Notes under the pieces: model-generated | What the model saw: only the letters and a program-made list of their open reading frames with translations | What the model was told of the DNA's origin: nothing | Database searches by the model: none | Origin: Alphaproteobacteria bacterium | GTDB lineage: Bacteria > Pseudomonadota > Alphaproteobacteria > ATCC43930 > CGMCC-115725 | Direction: 5' to 3' | Assembly: GCA_019238055.1 (NCBI GenBank) | Contig: JAFAOB010000327.1 | Span: 1 to 35,367 of the forward strand | DNA: 35,367 nucleotides | Shown: positions 1-6,925 of the stretch, in pieces | Position numbering within the stretch: position 1 is the stretch's first letter | How the letters are laid out: each line of letters starts with the position of its first letter | Position numbers and translations under genes: made by a program

Positions 1-2
1 TG

Positions 3-563
3 GCACCCGATCTTTATGCCCGCAAGGGCGGACCGTCCGACCCGAACAACATGGCGACGGTTATGCCGGTCATGTTCGGCAAAGAAGATGCCGAGGCGGT
101 GCGGGATCTCGAAGCCGCAGCAACGCATCTGCGCGACCTGCCGGGAGCGACCGGCAAGATCGGGGCGATCGGCTTTTGCTCGGGCGGGCGCCAGACCCTG
201 CTATTCGCGTGCAGCAGCGACAAGGTCAACGCCGCCGTCGATTGCTGGGGCGGCTTCATCCATCGCGCCACCCCCGACGCCGAAACGACGCCGGCGCGGC
301 CAAAGGCAATTCTCGACATGGTCAGCCAACTGCACTGCCCGCTGTTTGCGGTGTTTGGCGAGGAAGATCAGAACCCAAGCGTGGCGCAATCCGAGGACTT
401 GAAAAAGCGCGCCGAGGCCGCCGGCAAGGACGTGACAATCAAGGTTTACAAAAACGCCGGCCACGCTTTCCTCGCCGATTACCGGCCGAGCTACCGCGAG
501 GGCCCGGCGACCGAGCTGTGGGCCGATGCCGTCGCATTTTTCAACAAGCACCTGAAGGGCTGA
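3..563 (+). CDS. dienelactone hydrolase family protein (5' partial)
   Basis: The reading frame is already open at the left edge, so the N-terminus lies outside the window; the visible part begins APDLYARKGG. Dienelactone hydrolase family enzymes are cytosolic alpha/beta hydrolases that open lactone rings, for example in chloroaromatic degradation, though many members have other or unknown substrates. The full catalytic triad is visible. The nucleophile Cys is in GFCSGG (codon at 177-179), the Asp in FGEEDQNPS (codon at 366-368) and the His in NAGHAFL (codon at 462-464). The C-terminus, ending in a WADAVAFFNKHL helix, is typical of the family and looks complete. The next gene converges on it from the other strand 123 bases away. 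The family is secure; the substrate cannot be told from sequence, and no aromatic degradation genes are adjacent. Confidence 0.9.
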   Translation, partial: APDLYARKGGPSDPNNMATVMPVMFGKEDAEAVRDLEAAATHLRDLPGATGKIGAIGFCSGGRQTLLFACSSDKVNAAVDCWGGFIHRATPDAETTPARPKAILDMVSQLHCPLFAVFGEEDQNPSVAQSEDLKKRAEAAGKDVTIKVYKNAGHAFLADYRPSYREGPATELWADAVAFFNKHLKG

Positions 564-686
564 TCGGTCGAGGCGAGCCGACAATTCTTGCTGGAAGCCC
601 GTCACTCCGAACGCGGGGTGATGGGCCCGCCCTTTCGTGCATTGCCCTATCCGGGGCGCTGGCTGGTACGAACGCGCAATTCGGCT

Positions 687-1463
687 TCAGTGCTGCAGGA
701 CCAGGTAGAGCGAGAGCGCCAGCATCACGATGCCGCCGGCGCGGGCAATCCATTGCCCCGCGGGAAGCAGCTTCTCGATGAGCACAAAGACGGCGATCGC
801 CGCCATCCATAAGAGGCTCATGATGCCGGCGGCAAACAACAGCGCCATCAAGCCCCAGCAGCAGCCGACGCAAAAAAGCCCGTGCTCCCATCCCATCCGC
901 AACGCGCCGGCGCTGCCATCGCGCCAATGATGGAGCACAAAATCAAAGGGCGAGCGGCAATGCCTGAGGCATGTGGATTTGAGAGGGGTTAGCTGATACA
1001 GCCCGGCCGCGCCAAGGATCACGGCGGCTAGACCCGGAGCCAGCGCCTGCGTCGCCGGCGACATCAGCGCGGCGCGCTCGAGCCCCCAATCGGCGAGCAT
1101 TGCAACCGCGCCGAACACGCCCCAGGCGATCAGATATCCCGCGGCAAACACGGCAGTCGGGACAAAGGGCTTGCGGCGCTCGCGCTTGCGCCGGTTGATC
1201 GTAGCAAAGGTCATGATCATCGGTGCTGCCGATGGCAGCATCATCGCCGGCATCATCACCCACCAGAGCAGGAAATTGAGCGCGAAGTCGGCGGCACTCC
1301 ATGGCGCGAAGGTCGCCGGCATCAGCCCGGCCATCGCCGCCATCGGCCTCATCTGCAAGTAAAGATAAAGCCATGACAGCAACGTGACGATGGCGAGCGC
1401 CGCAGCAATTACGGCGCGGTCACGGCTGAGCAGCGCGTTGTGGTCGCGAACTAAGCCGACCAT
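687..1463 (-). CDS. DUF2182 membrane protein (predicted metal-binding)
   Basis: A 258-residue polytopic membrane protein matching the DUF2182 family (COG5486, described as a predicted metal-binding integral membrane protein). Hydrophobic segments lie around residues 18-36, 60-85, 102-125, 140-157, 198-226 and 240-256. Family hallmarks are a methionine-rich WWVMMPAMMLPS stretch (67-78), a TPLKSTCLRHCRSP motif (C165, H168, C169) and GLFCVGCCWGL (C198, C201, C202). These Cys, His and Met residues could bind a soft metal such as copper, but that is inference. The gene overlaps the upstream DUF1326 gene by 13 bases, so the two are almost certainly translated together. Pairing of these two families recurs in bacteria and points to a joint function, which is not established to my knowledge. 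Confidence 0.88.
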   Translation of the reverse strand: MVGLVRDHNALLSRDRAVIAAALAIVTLLSWLYLYLQMRPMAAMAGLMPATFAPWSAADFALNFLLWWVMMPAMMLPSAAPMIMTFATINRRKRERRKPFVPTAVFAAGYLIAWGVFGAVAMLADWGLERAALMSPATQALAPGLAAVILGAAGLYQLTPLKSTCLRHCRSPFDFVLHHWRDGSAGALRMGWEHGLFCVGCCWGLMALLFAAGIMSLLWMAAIAVFVLIEKLLPAGQWIARAGGIVMLALSLYLVLQH

Positions 1464-2074
1464 GCAAAAGGCGCGAAATGCCCGTTATTGCCTCTGCCGC
1501 TCAGATCGAGATCGAGGCCAAAGCCCCCGACGCGGGTTTCGCTCGACCGCGCCAAGGCCAGGCGCCGGTTTGCCGGATGACCCGTGTTGTCGATGTAGAG
1601 CGGCTCTCCGCTGCGATTGCGCGACAGCACGCCGTCGATTTCGAACGACGCGATGTCGGGGATCACGACGCGGCGCTTGAACCCGGTGATCGTCAAATCG
1701 ATCGGCTTGAATTCAATGCCGCGGAAATCGCCGACCAAGTTCTGCCGGATAAAGCCGGGCGGGCCGCCAGCATCACCGCCAACAATGGCGGCCAATGCCT
1801 GACGCTGGTCGGGGCTGGCGGCGGTGTCGACAACCCCGGCAAAAATCCAATTGCCGTCGGCCATGACTTTGCCCGACCGGATCACCAGCGCGAATTTGAG
1901 CCCGGCGAGCGGGACAGGGCCGCTTTCGCCCTCGTCGATCCGGAACGCCATCACCGCGGTGCAATGATCGTGCGTTGCCGGCCCCTGCGGGTTCGTATAA
2001 ATGCACGGACACAGATAGTCGCAATTGCAACTTTCCATGTACTCCCCGCGCATCTTCCATGTCTGCTCCGGCAT
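1451..2074 (-). CDS. DUF1326 domain-containing cysteine-rich protein
   Basis: A 207-residue soluble protein of the DUF1326 family (COG5588). Its N-terminus carries the family signature ESCNCDYLCPC, with cysteines at positions 16, 18, 22 and 24. This looks like a metal or thiol site, although no function has been demonstrated that I know of. The rest is predicted to be beta-rich, with no signal peptide or membrane segment. The start codon at 2074 gives the short lead-in (MPEQTWKMRGEY) usual for the family; the Shine-Dalgarno sequence before it is weak. The downstream DUF2182 membrane gene overlaps the 3' end by 13 bases. The likely picture is a cytoplasmic cysteine-rich partner serving a metal-handling membrane protein, which is inferred from the pairing. 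Confidence 0.88.
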   Translation of the reverse strand: MPEQTWKMRGEYMESCNCDYLCPCIYTNPQGPATHDHCTAVMAFRIDEGESGPVPLAGLKFALVIRSGKVMADGNWIFAGVVDTAASPDQRQALAAIVGGDAGGPPGFIRQNLVGDFRGIEFKPIDLTITGFKRRVVIPDIASFEIDGVLSRNRSGEPLYIDNTGHPANRRLALARSSETRVGGFGLDLDLSGRGNNGHFAPFAWSA

Positions 2075-2254
2075 ATCTTAGCCCCAACGAAGGCACGCAA
2101 CTGCGCGTCGCGAATTTTGGCCCGCAGCCTGGCCGAACCGCACTCGCATCCTAGCCCAACTCCAATCCGACTTGAAACCGATCGCTGCCGATGTTGCGAC
2201 CACCTCCGGATGGCTGCCGCCGGCGGTTCTCCCCTCCAGCCGCGGCGGTCGGCT

Positions 2255-3148
2255 CTATCGCGGACCTTCGATCAGGTCGCGCAAGGCCTGCACGACCGCG
2301 TGCGGGGTTTCCCGCGACAGAAAATGGCCAGCCACCGGGACCACCCGGCGGTCGTAGCGGTCGGTAAAATGCATGGCGTGGCCCACCGATTGTTCCACCG
2401 GCGATACGCCATCAGCCGCTCCATGCAAAACGATCGTCGGCGCCGCGATCGGCGGTTGCACCGCGAGCCGCTGTTCGAGCGGCTCCAAGACCGGATCACC
2501 CGGCGCATTGCGATGGCGGTGGCGGTAGGACTGGATCGTCACTGCGACAAAATCGGGATTGTCAAAGCTCGCCGCGGTCGCGTCGAACGTAGCATCGTCA
2601 AACCGCCAGTTCGGCGACCACAAACGCCATAGCAGGCGGGCGAGGTCGCGCCGGTTGGCCTCGAGCCCGGCGTGGCCGCGCTCGGTCTGTAAATACCATT
2701 GGTACCACATCCGGTGTTCTTGCGCCGCCGCGGCCGGGAGCCCTGCGAGGGCGATGTTCTGGATGTTGTACCCGCCGATCGACACCAGACCGCGCACCCG
2801 CTCGGGCCAGAGTGCGGCGACAACGCAGGCGGCGCGCCCGCCCCAGTCATAGCCGGCGAGATACGTGTCGGGGATGCCGAGAGCATCGAGAAAATCCTTG
2901 AGATCGGTGCCGAGCGCCGCTTGCTGACCCGAGCGCGGCGTGTCTCGGTGCAGAAACCGCGTCGGCCCATAACCACGCAGCCACGGCACGAGCACCCGGC
3001 ATCCCTCAGCCGCCAGCGCTGGCGCCACGTCGTCCCAATCGTGCGGGTCCGACGGCCAGCCGTGCAGCAAAACAACCGGCGTTCCGTCGTCCGGCCCATT
3101 CTCGTCGTAGCCGATATCGAGCGTAGCAGTGCGGATTGTGCGAAACAT
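2255..3148 (-). CDS. alpha/beta hydrolase, epoxide hydrolase/dehalogenase type
   Basis: A 297-residue alpha/beta-fold hydrolase. The oxyanion motif HGWP is at 29-32. The nucleophile elbow is GYDWGG, with Asp101 instead of Ser. An aspartate nucleophile with HGxP is the mark of epoxide hydrolases and haloalkane or fluoroacetate dehalogenases, which attack through an alkyl-enzyme ester. Asp246 (GAADGVSP) and His275 (VAGHFLS) complete the triad. I chose the start at 3148 because the strand reads GAAGGTGGG shortly before that ATG. Longer in-frame starts run into the upstream gene. Only 10 bases separate it from the MmgE/PrpD gene, so the two are probably one transcript. Substrate unknown; epoxide hydrolysis is a little more likely than dehalogenation. 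Confidence 0.88.
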   Translation of the reverse strand: MFRTIRTATLDIGYDENGPDDGTPVVLLHGWPSDPHDWDDVAPALAAEGCRVLVPWLRGYGPTRFLHRDTPRSGQQAALGTDLKDFLDALGIPDTYLAGYDWGGRAACVVAALWPERVRGLVSIGGYNIQNIALAGLPAAAAQEHRMWYQWYLQTERGHAGLEANRRDLARLLWRLWSPNWRFDDATFDATAASFDNPDFVAVTIQSYRHRHRNAPGDPVLEPLEQRLAVQPPIAAPTIVLHGAADGVSPVEQSVGHAMHFTDRYDRRVVPVAGHFLSRETPHAVVQALRDLIEGPR

Positions 3149-3158
3149 CGGCCCACCT

Positions 3159-4499
3159 TCATATTTCGCCGCCAAGCCAGTCGAGGGTAGGTTCGTCTTC
3201 GAGATGCTGCAGCCGCTCGAACAATATCGCGGCTCTTCCCTCACCGAGCGCGCCGCGAGTCAGCCGCAGGAATTTATCCTCGAGATCGGTTGGCGCCAGC
3301 GTGCCGTCCTCGATCCGCGCGGCCAAGCGCTGGTCGCCTTTCAGGTCGATCGTGACCGTCGTTGCTCCGGCCCCGTGGCCCGTCGTGTTTGAGACAGCCT
3401 CAACCGTCACCCGGCGGCACAAAGCGCGGATATCGGGATCATCGAGCGCGCCCTCGGCAAAGGATTCGGGATTGCGCGGGTCGCGATAGACCGCCAAGGC
3501 CGCGCAAAACGGAACACTATATTGCGCCATCATCAGGTCGGCGGGCTCGGGGATGTTGTGCAATGTCGCCATGCGCTCGCTGCCGGTGATCGCGAGGTCC
3601 TCGACATCGGCGCCGGCAAAGCCGTAATCGGCCTGCAATTGCGTGATCGCCTTGACTGCAGCATGGGCGTTGATGTGGCATGGATAGCGCTTCAACGCGA
3701 TGCTGCTGGTTTCCCAATGCTCGCCGAGCCCCTTGGTCAGCTCGGCGACATCCCATTCGCGGCAAAATACGGCGAGAAACCCAAAAGGTCCTTCGAGCAC
3801 AGTGTCGGGGGCGGTAAAGCCGTCCTGCGCGAGGCTCGCAGCGAGGACACCGCCTTCCGATGCCCGCCCCAGATGCAGCCGCTTGACCATGCCGCCCCGC
3901 CCGGCGCGGGCAAATTCAAGCAATCCGCAGGCGAGCGATCCGGCAATGCCGAGTGCCATCGCCATTCGCTCGGCGTCAAGCCGCAGGAGGTGCCCGCTGG
4001 CAATGGCGCCGCCAAACGGGCCGGTATTGCCTGGCGCGTGAAAGCCGCGCTGTTCGTTGGTATGACCGGTAGCGCGACCGATCCGCACCATAACCTCGCA
4101 ACCGGCGACAAAAGCCGCGATCAGCGCGCGGCCGCCGAGGCCCTGTTGCTGGGCCAATGCGAGTGCTGGCGGCAACAATGTCGCGCCGGGATGAACACCG
4201 GCGCCGGGTCGGGTCAGGCTGTCGAGCTCGAAGGCATGGGCGAGCGCACCATTGGAGAGCGCCGCCGCAGGTGCCGTCACACTCGGCCTGCCGGCGCCGA
4301 GGATATGGCATTTGCCGCCCGGCCCGGTGCACTCGGCGTAAGCGATGACGATGCGGCTCCACGGCAAACCGGCGCCGCAGATGATCGCCGCCACCGTATC
4401 GGCGATGCACTCTTTCGCCCGGGTGACGATCTCGCTCGGCAGATCCTCATAACGAAGCGCTGCCGCATATTGCGCCAGCCGAACCGTCTCCTGCACCAT
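3159..4499 (-). CDS. MmgE/PrpD family protein
   Basis: A 446-residue protein of the MmgE/PrpD family, whose best-known member is 2-methylcitrate dehydratase. Others are cis-aconitate decarboxylase and iminodisuccinate epimerase-type enzymes. The layout is typical: an all-helical N-terminal domain including ALSNGALAHAFELDSLT and GVHPGATLLPPALALAQ, then the smaller lid domain (about residues 265-385) with KRYPCHINAHAAVKAI. The conserved histidine and aspartate-type residues of the AHAFELD segment are present. No prpB, prpC or acnD methylcitrate-cycle genes are nearby, so I do not call it PrpD proper. It sits between a flavin hydroxylase and an aspartate-nucleophile hydrolase on the same strand, which hints at a small catabolic unit. 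Substrate unknown. Confidence 0.88.
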   Translation of the reverse strand: MVQETVRLAQYAAALRYEDLPSEIVTRAKECIADTVAAIICGAGLPWSRIVIAYAECTGPGGKCHILGAGRPSVTAPAAALSNGALAHAFELDSLTRPGAGVHPGATLLPPALALAQQQGLGGRALIAAFVAGCEVMVRIGRATGHTNEQRGFHAPGNTGPFGGAIASGHLLRLDAERMAMALGIAGSLACGLLEFARAGRGGMVKRLHLGRASEGGVLAASLAQDGFTAPDTVLEGPFGFLAVFCREWDVAELTKGLGEHWETSSIALKRYPCHINAHAAVKAITQLQADYGFAGADVEDLAITGSERMATLHNIPEPADLMMAQYSVPFCAALAVYRDPRNPESFAEGALDDPDIRALCRRVTVEAVSNTTGHGAGATTVTIDLKGDQRLAARIEDGTLAPTDLEDKFLRLTRGALGEGRAAILFERLQHLEDEPTLDWLGGEI

Positions 4500-4590
4500 G
4501 CCCGCCCCTCCTGCAATTCGCGCGACATCTTAACCAGGTCGCGGCCGAATTGCCGAATCGCCAACCCTCAACGCGCCGGCGACAAGGCGA

Positions 4591-5805
4591 TCAGAGCGGC
4601 AAACCCTGCACGAGGCGCGGCAGCTTGCCGGTAATCCCCATCGCATCCCGCATCAGAAAGCGCTTCAGCGGCGGCACACGGTTAACAGCGGCCAAGCCCA
4701 GGTCACGGATCAACCGCAGCGGCGCCAAGGTATTTGAGAACAGCCGGTTCAAACCGTCGGTCACGGCCGCCAGCAGCACCGCATCAAAGCGGCGCCATGA
4801 TTGATAGCGCTCAAGCAGCGCATCGTCGCCGATATCGAGCCCGAGCCGGCGCGTATCGACGATCAGCTCGGCGAGTGCCGCCACGTCGCGGATGCCGAGG
4901 TTGAGACCCTGCCCGGCGATCGGATGGATGACATGCACGGCCTCCCCAACCAGCGCGAGCCGGCGGTCGATGTAACGCTCGGCCAACATCAAGAAGACCG
5001 GGTAAGACCAGCGCGGGCCGACCGGCTCGACCAACCCGAGAAAATCTCCGAACCGGGCTCGGAGCTCGGCGGTAAAGGCAGCATCGGGAAGCGCCATGAT
5101 CCGCTTCGCCAAGTCTTCGCGTTCGGTCCAGACGATCGACGAGCGGTTGCCGGTCATCGGCAGGACCGCGAACGGCCCAGACGGCAGGAAATGCTCGACC
5201 GCGATGCCCGCATGTGGGCGCTCGTGGCGCACTGTCGTTACGATTGCGGTCTGCCGATAGCGCCACTCGATCGTGCGAATCCCGGCCGCGCGGCGCAATG
5301 GCGAATTTGCGCCATCGGCGGCGGCGATCAGGCGTCCCGTCATCCGGCGCCCGTCGGCAAGGGCTGCGGTTGCCGCACCGGGCGCGGTTTCAACCGCGTT
5401 GACTTCGAGCGGCGCCAACAGCGTCAACCGTGGCAGCGCGCGCGCATGCTCGAGCAAGGCGCGGCGCAGCACTTGGTTCTCGACGATCCAGCCGAGCGGC
5501 GCATCGCTGCCGAGCTCGCGATGATCGTAGTGCAGGAATAGCGGCGCGTTATCGTCCGCGACGCGGATTTCAAGGATCGGCTCGGCCTCCGAGGCGATCG
5601 CCGGCCACAGCCCGACTGCACTCAACACCTGTTGCGAGCCGTAGGCCAGCGCCGAGCTGCGGCCGTCAAAGCCCGTTGCCGACATGACGGCAGGGTCCTG
5701 TCGATCGACGACGGCGCAGGCCAGGCCGGCGCCGGCACAAGCGATCCCGAGCATGAGCCCGTTCAGCCCACCGCCAGCAATCAGCAGCTCAAAATCGTCG
5801 GTCAT
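4591..5805 (-). CDS. UbiH/UbiF/COQ6-family FAD-dependent hydroxylase
   Basis: A 404-residue class A flavin monooxygenase of the UbiH/COQ6 type, which hydroxylates the ring of ubiquinone precursors at the inner membrane face. The Rossmann FAD motif GGGLNG is at residues 11-16, the DG motif at Asp164-Gly165 and the third FAD motif GEAVHVIHPIAGQG at 287-300. The first residue pair of this last motif is GE rather than the usual GD or GN, a mild variation. HPIAGQGLNLG is diagnostic of the ubiquinone hydroxylases as against other aromatic hydroxylases. Alphaproteobacteria use UbiL, UbiM, UbiH or UbiF variants with different ring positions, and sequence alone does not tell which this is. It is the first of three same-strand genes; 91 bases separate it from the MmgE/PrpD gene. 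Confidence 0.9.
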   Translation of the reverse strand: MTDDFELLIAGGGLNGLMLGIACAGAGLACAVVDRQDPAVMSATGFDGRSSALAYGSQQVLSAVGLWPAIASEAEPILEIRVADDNAPLFLHYDHRELGSDAPLGWIVENQVLRRALLEHARALPRLTLLAPLEVNAVETAPGAATAALADGRRMTGRLIAAADGANSPLRRAAGIRTIEWRYRQTAIVTTVRHERPHAGIAVEHFLPSGPFAVLPMTGNRSSIVWTEREDLAKRIMALPDAAFTAELRARFGDFLGLVEPVGPRWSYPVFLMLAERYIDRRLALVGEAVHVIHPIAGQGLNLGIRDVAALAELIVDTRRLGLDIGDDALLERYQSWRRFDAVLLAAVTDGLNRLFSNTLAPLRLIRDLGLAAVNRVPPLKRFLMRDAMGITGKLPRLVQGLPL

Positions 5806-5863
5806 TCGGCACCCTTGTCAGGATCAGCTGACCTAAGCCGGGCCGCGATCCTGCCTACACCCC

Positions 5864-6340
5864 TCACCCCCGCGGCCTCGGGCGAAGCGCTTGTCGGAAC
5901 GCCTGCGGCATTGTCAGGCTCGGCCGCGCCTCGCAGAGCTGCATGACCTTCGCGATGTTGCCGCTGATACGGCTGACATCGATGACGTGAATCCCGGCCT
6001 TCGCCGCAAGATAGCCATAGTAAAACATCGCCGCAGATGCGCGATCCTCGTCGGAGGCTCGCAGCAGATCGGCGCAGCGGACCCGGTCCACATCCCATCG
6101 ATGCGGTGCGACCTGGGCTTCCGAGGGCTGCGGAGCGGCCGCTGGCGGGGCCGGGGCGGCCGGAGGCGATGCCGGAGCAGTCGCTGGTGGCGGCGGAGCG
6201 GCCGGTGGTGATGCCGGAGCAGTGGGTGCTGGCTGCGGAGCGGCTGCCGGTCCGGTCGTCGCCTGGGCGCTGGCCTGGGACTGCGGGAGGCAGGCAAAGC
6301 AACACAGCGCTAGCAGTGCCGACGAGATTCGACTTGTCAT
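5864..6340 (-). CDS. HdeA/HdeB-like exported protein with Pro/Ala linker
   Basis: A 158-residue predicted periplasmic protein. Residues 1-25 form a Sec-type signal peptide ending in QASA. Residues 30-78 are a low-complexity proline/alanine linker built from near repeats of APASPPAAP. From about residue 80 a helical domain follows that resembles the acid-stress chaperones HdeA and HdeB. It has two cysteines, C89 (VRCADLL) and C136 (VMQLCEA), 47 residues apart, similar to the disulfide spacing of HdeA. The FYYGYLAAK segment matches the family's core helix. The start at 6340 is preceded by GGGGGA, while the longer in-frame extension is not signal-like. The linker is unusual for Hde proteins and may tether the domain to the envelope. 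Acid-chaperone function is unproven. Confidence 0.75.
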   Translation of the reverse strand: MTSRISSALLALCCFACLPQSQASAQATTGPAAAPQPAPTAPASPPAAPPPPATAPASPPAAPAPPAAAPQPSEAQVAPHRWDVDRVRCADLLRASDEDRASAAMFYYGYLAAKAGIHVIDVSRISGNIAKVMQLCEARPSLTMPQAFRQALRPRPRG

Positions 6341-6380
6341 TGGTCCCCCAGAATCGAAACCCGCAGCCGAATGACTGCTC

Positions 6381-6686
6381 TCAGTAACAGGCTCCCGACG
6401 CGCGCGCAGCACCGCGGCGAGCCGCCCCGGCAATGCCTCCAACGGCCGCCCCGATCGCCGCCCCTCGCCCGGCATTGCCGCCAATCGCGCCGAAGAGAGC
6501 ACCGCCCGCGGCTCCTCGTGCCGCCCCCGACACTGGCCCCGGAGTTACCGCCGGGCATGGCGGCGAAGCATAGCCGGGCGGCGGCGGATAGTAGCCCGGC
6601 GGCCGGTAATATTGTGCGCGCACGGGTCCGACCAGTACAGCGAGCACTGTAATCGCGCCGCAGAGCAAACGCGCGAAACGAAGCAT
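6381..6686 (-). CDS. glycine-zipper domain exported protein
   Basis: A 101-residue small exported protein. Residues 1-24 form a signal peptide (hydrophobic core LLCGAITVLAVLVG, cleavage expected after VRA). Next is a tyrosine/proline-rich stretch (YYRPPGYYPPPPGY). From about residue 53 to 95 runs a glycine-zipper segment with repeated GxxxG spacing (GAAGGALFGAIGG, GAAIGAAVGGIAG). Such segments pack tightly in or against membranes; relatives are small outer-membrane or envelope proteins of unknown role. Of two nearby ATGs (6692 and 6686) I favour 6686 because GAAGG lies 8 bases before it. It shares strand and neighbourhood with the HdeA-like gene and diverges from ftsK. Function unknown. Confidence 0.7.
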   Translation of the reverse strand: MLRFARLLCGAITVLAVLVGPVRAQYYRPPGYYPPPPGYASPPCPAVTPGPVSGAARGAAGGALFGAIGGNAGRGAAIGAAVGGIAGAARRGAARASGACY

Positions 6687-6820
6687 TTCCATGTCCTTCA
6701 GGAGATCGCAGCAGAGATTGAAGGCAATGCTAGCCTTCGCGCTCGCGGCATGCAATCGCTCGCCAGCGCAAGGCAGGGCCTGGTGGAGTCAGGCCTCAAT
6801 CTCTCCTGGTCGCGAGGCGA

Positions 6821-6850
6821 TTGGCCGCGACATGCGGATCGGGATATTAT
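6821..6850 (+). promoter_or_regulatory. candidate sigma-70-type promoter for ftsK
   Basis: TTGGCC at 6821-6826 and TATTAT at 6845-6850 are separated by 18 bases. They match the housekeeping consensus at 4 of 6 and 5 of 6 positions. Transcription would begin near 6857 and leave a leader of roughly 70 bases before the ftsK start. It sits in the 239-base divergent gap (6687-6925) between the glycine-zipper gene and ftsK. Found by eye only; alphaproteobacterial promoters are often loose. Confidence 0.35.
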
Positions 6851-6925
6851 GGGATGAGGCTTTGCGCGGAATCGGTGTACCACGGGCCGCACAGGGTTGG
6901 GGGACGGACCGGCATCGGGGGAAGC

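Noticed and set aside
1478-2632. A 384-codon plus-strand frame across the DUF1326 gene and the hydrolase end.
   Set aside because: It spans two well-supported minus-strand genes and an intergenic gap, and the protein is Arg-rich with no recognisable motif.
3522-4634. A 370-codon plus-strand frame opposite the MmgE/PrpD gene.
   Set aside because: The opposite strand holds a full-length family match; this one is a compositional shadow.
6821-6925. A longer FtsK start at TTG 6821.
   Set aside because: The TTG coincides with a promoter-like -35 element, while ATG 6926 has a strong Shine-Dalgarno sequence.
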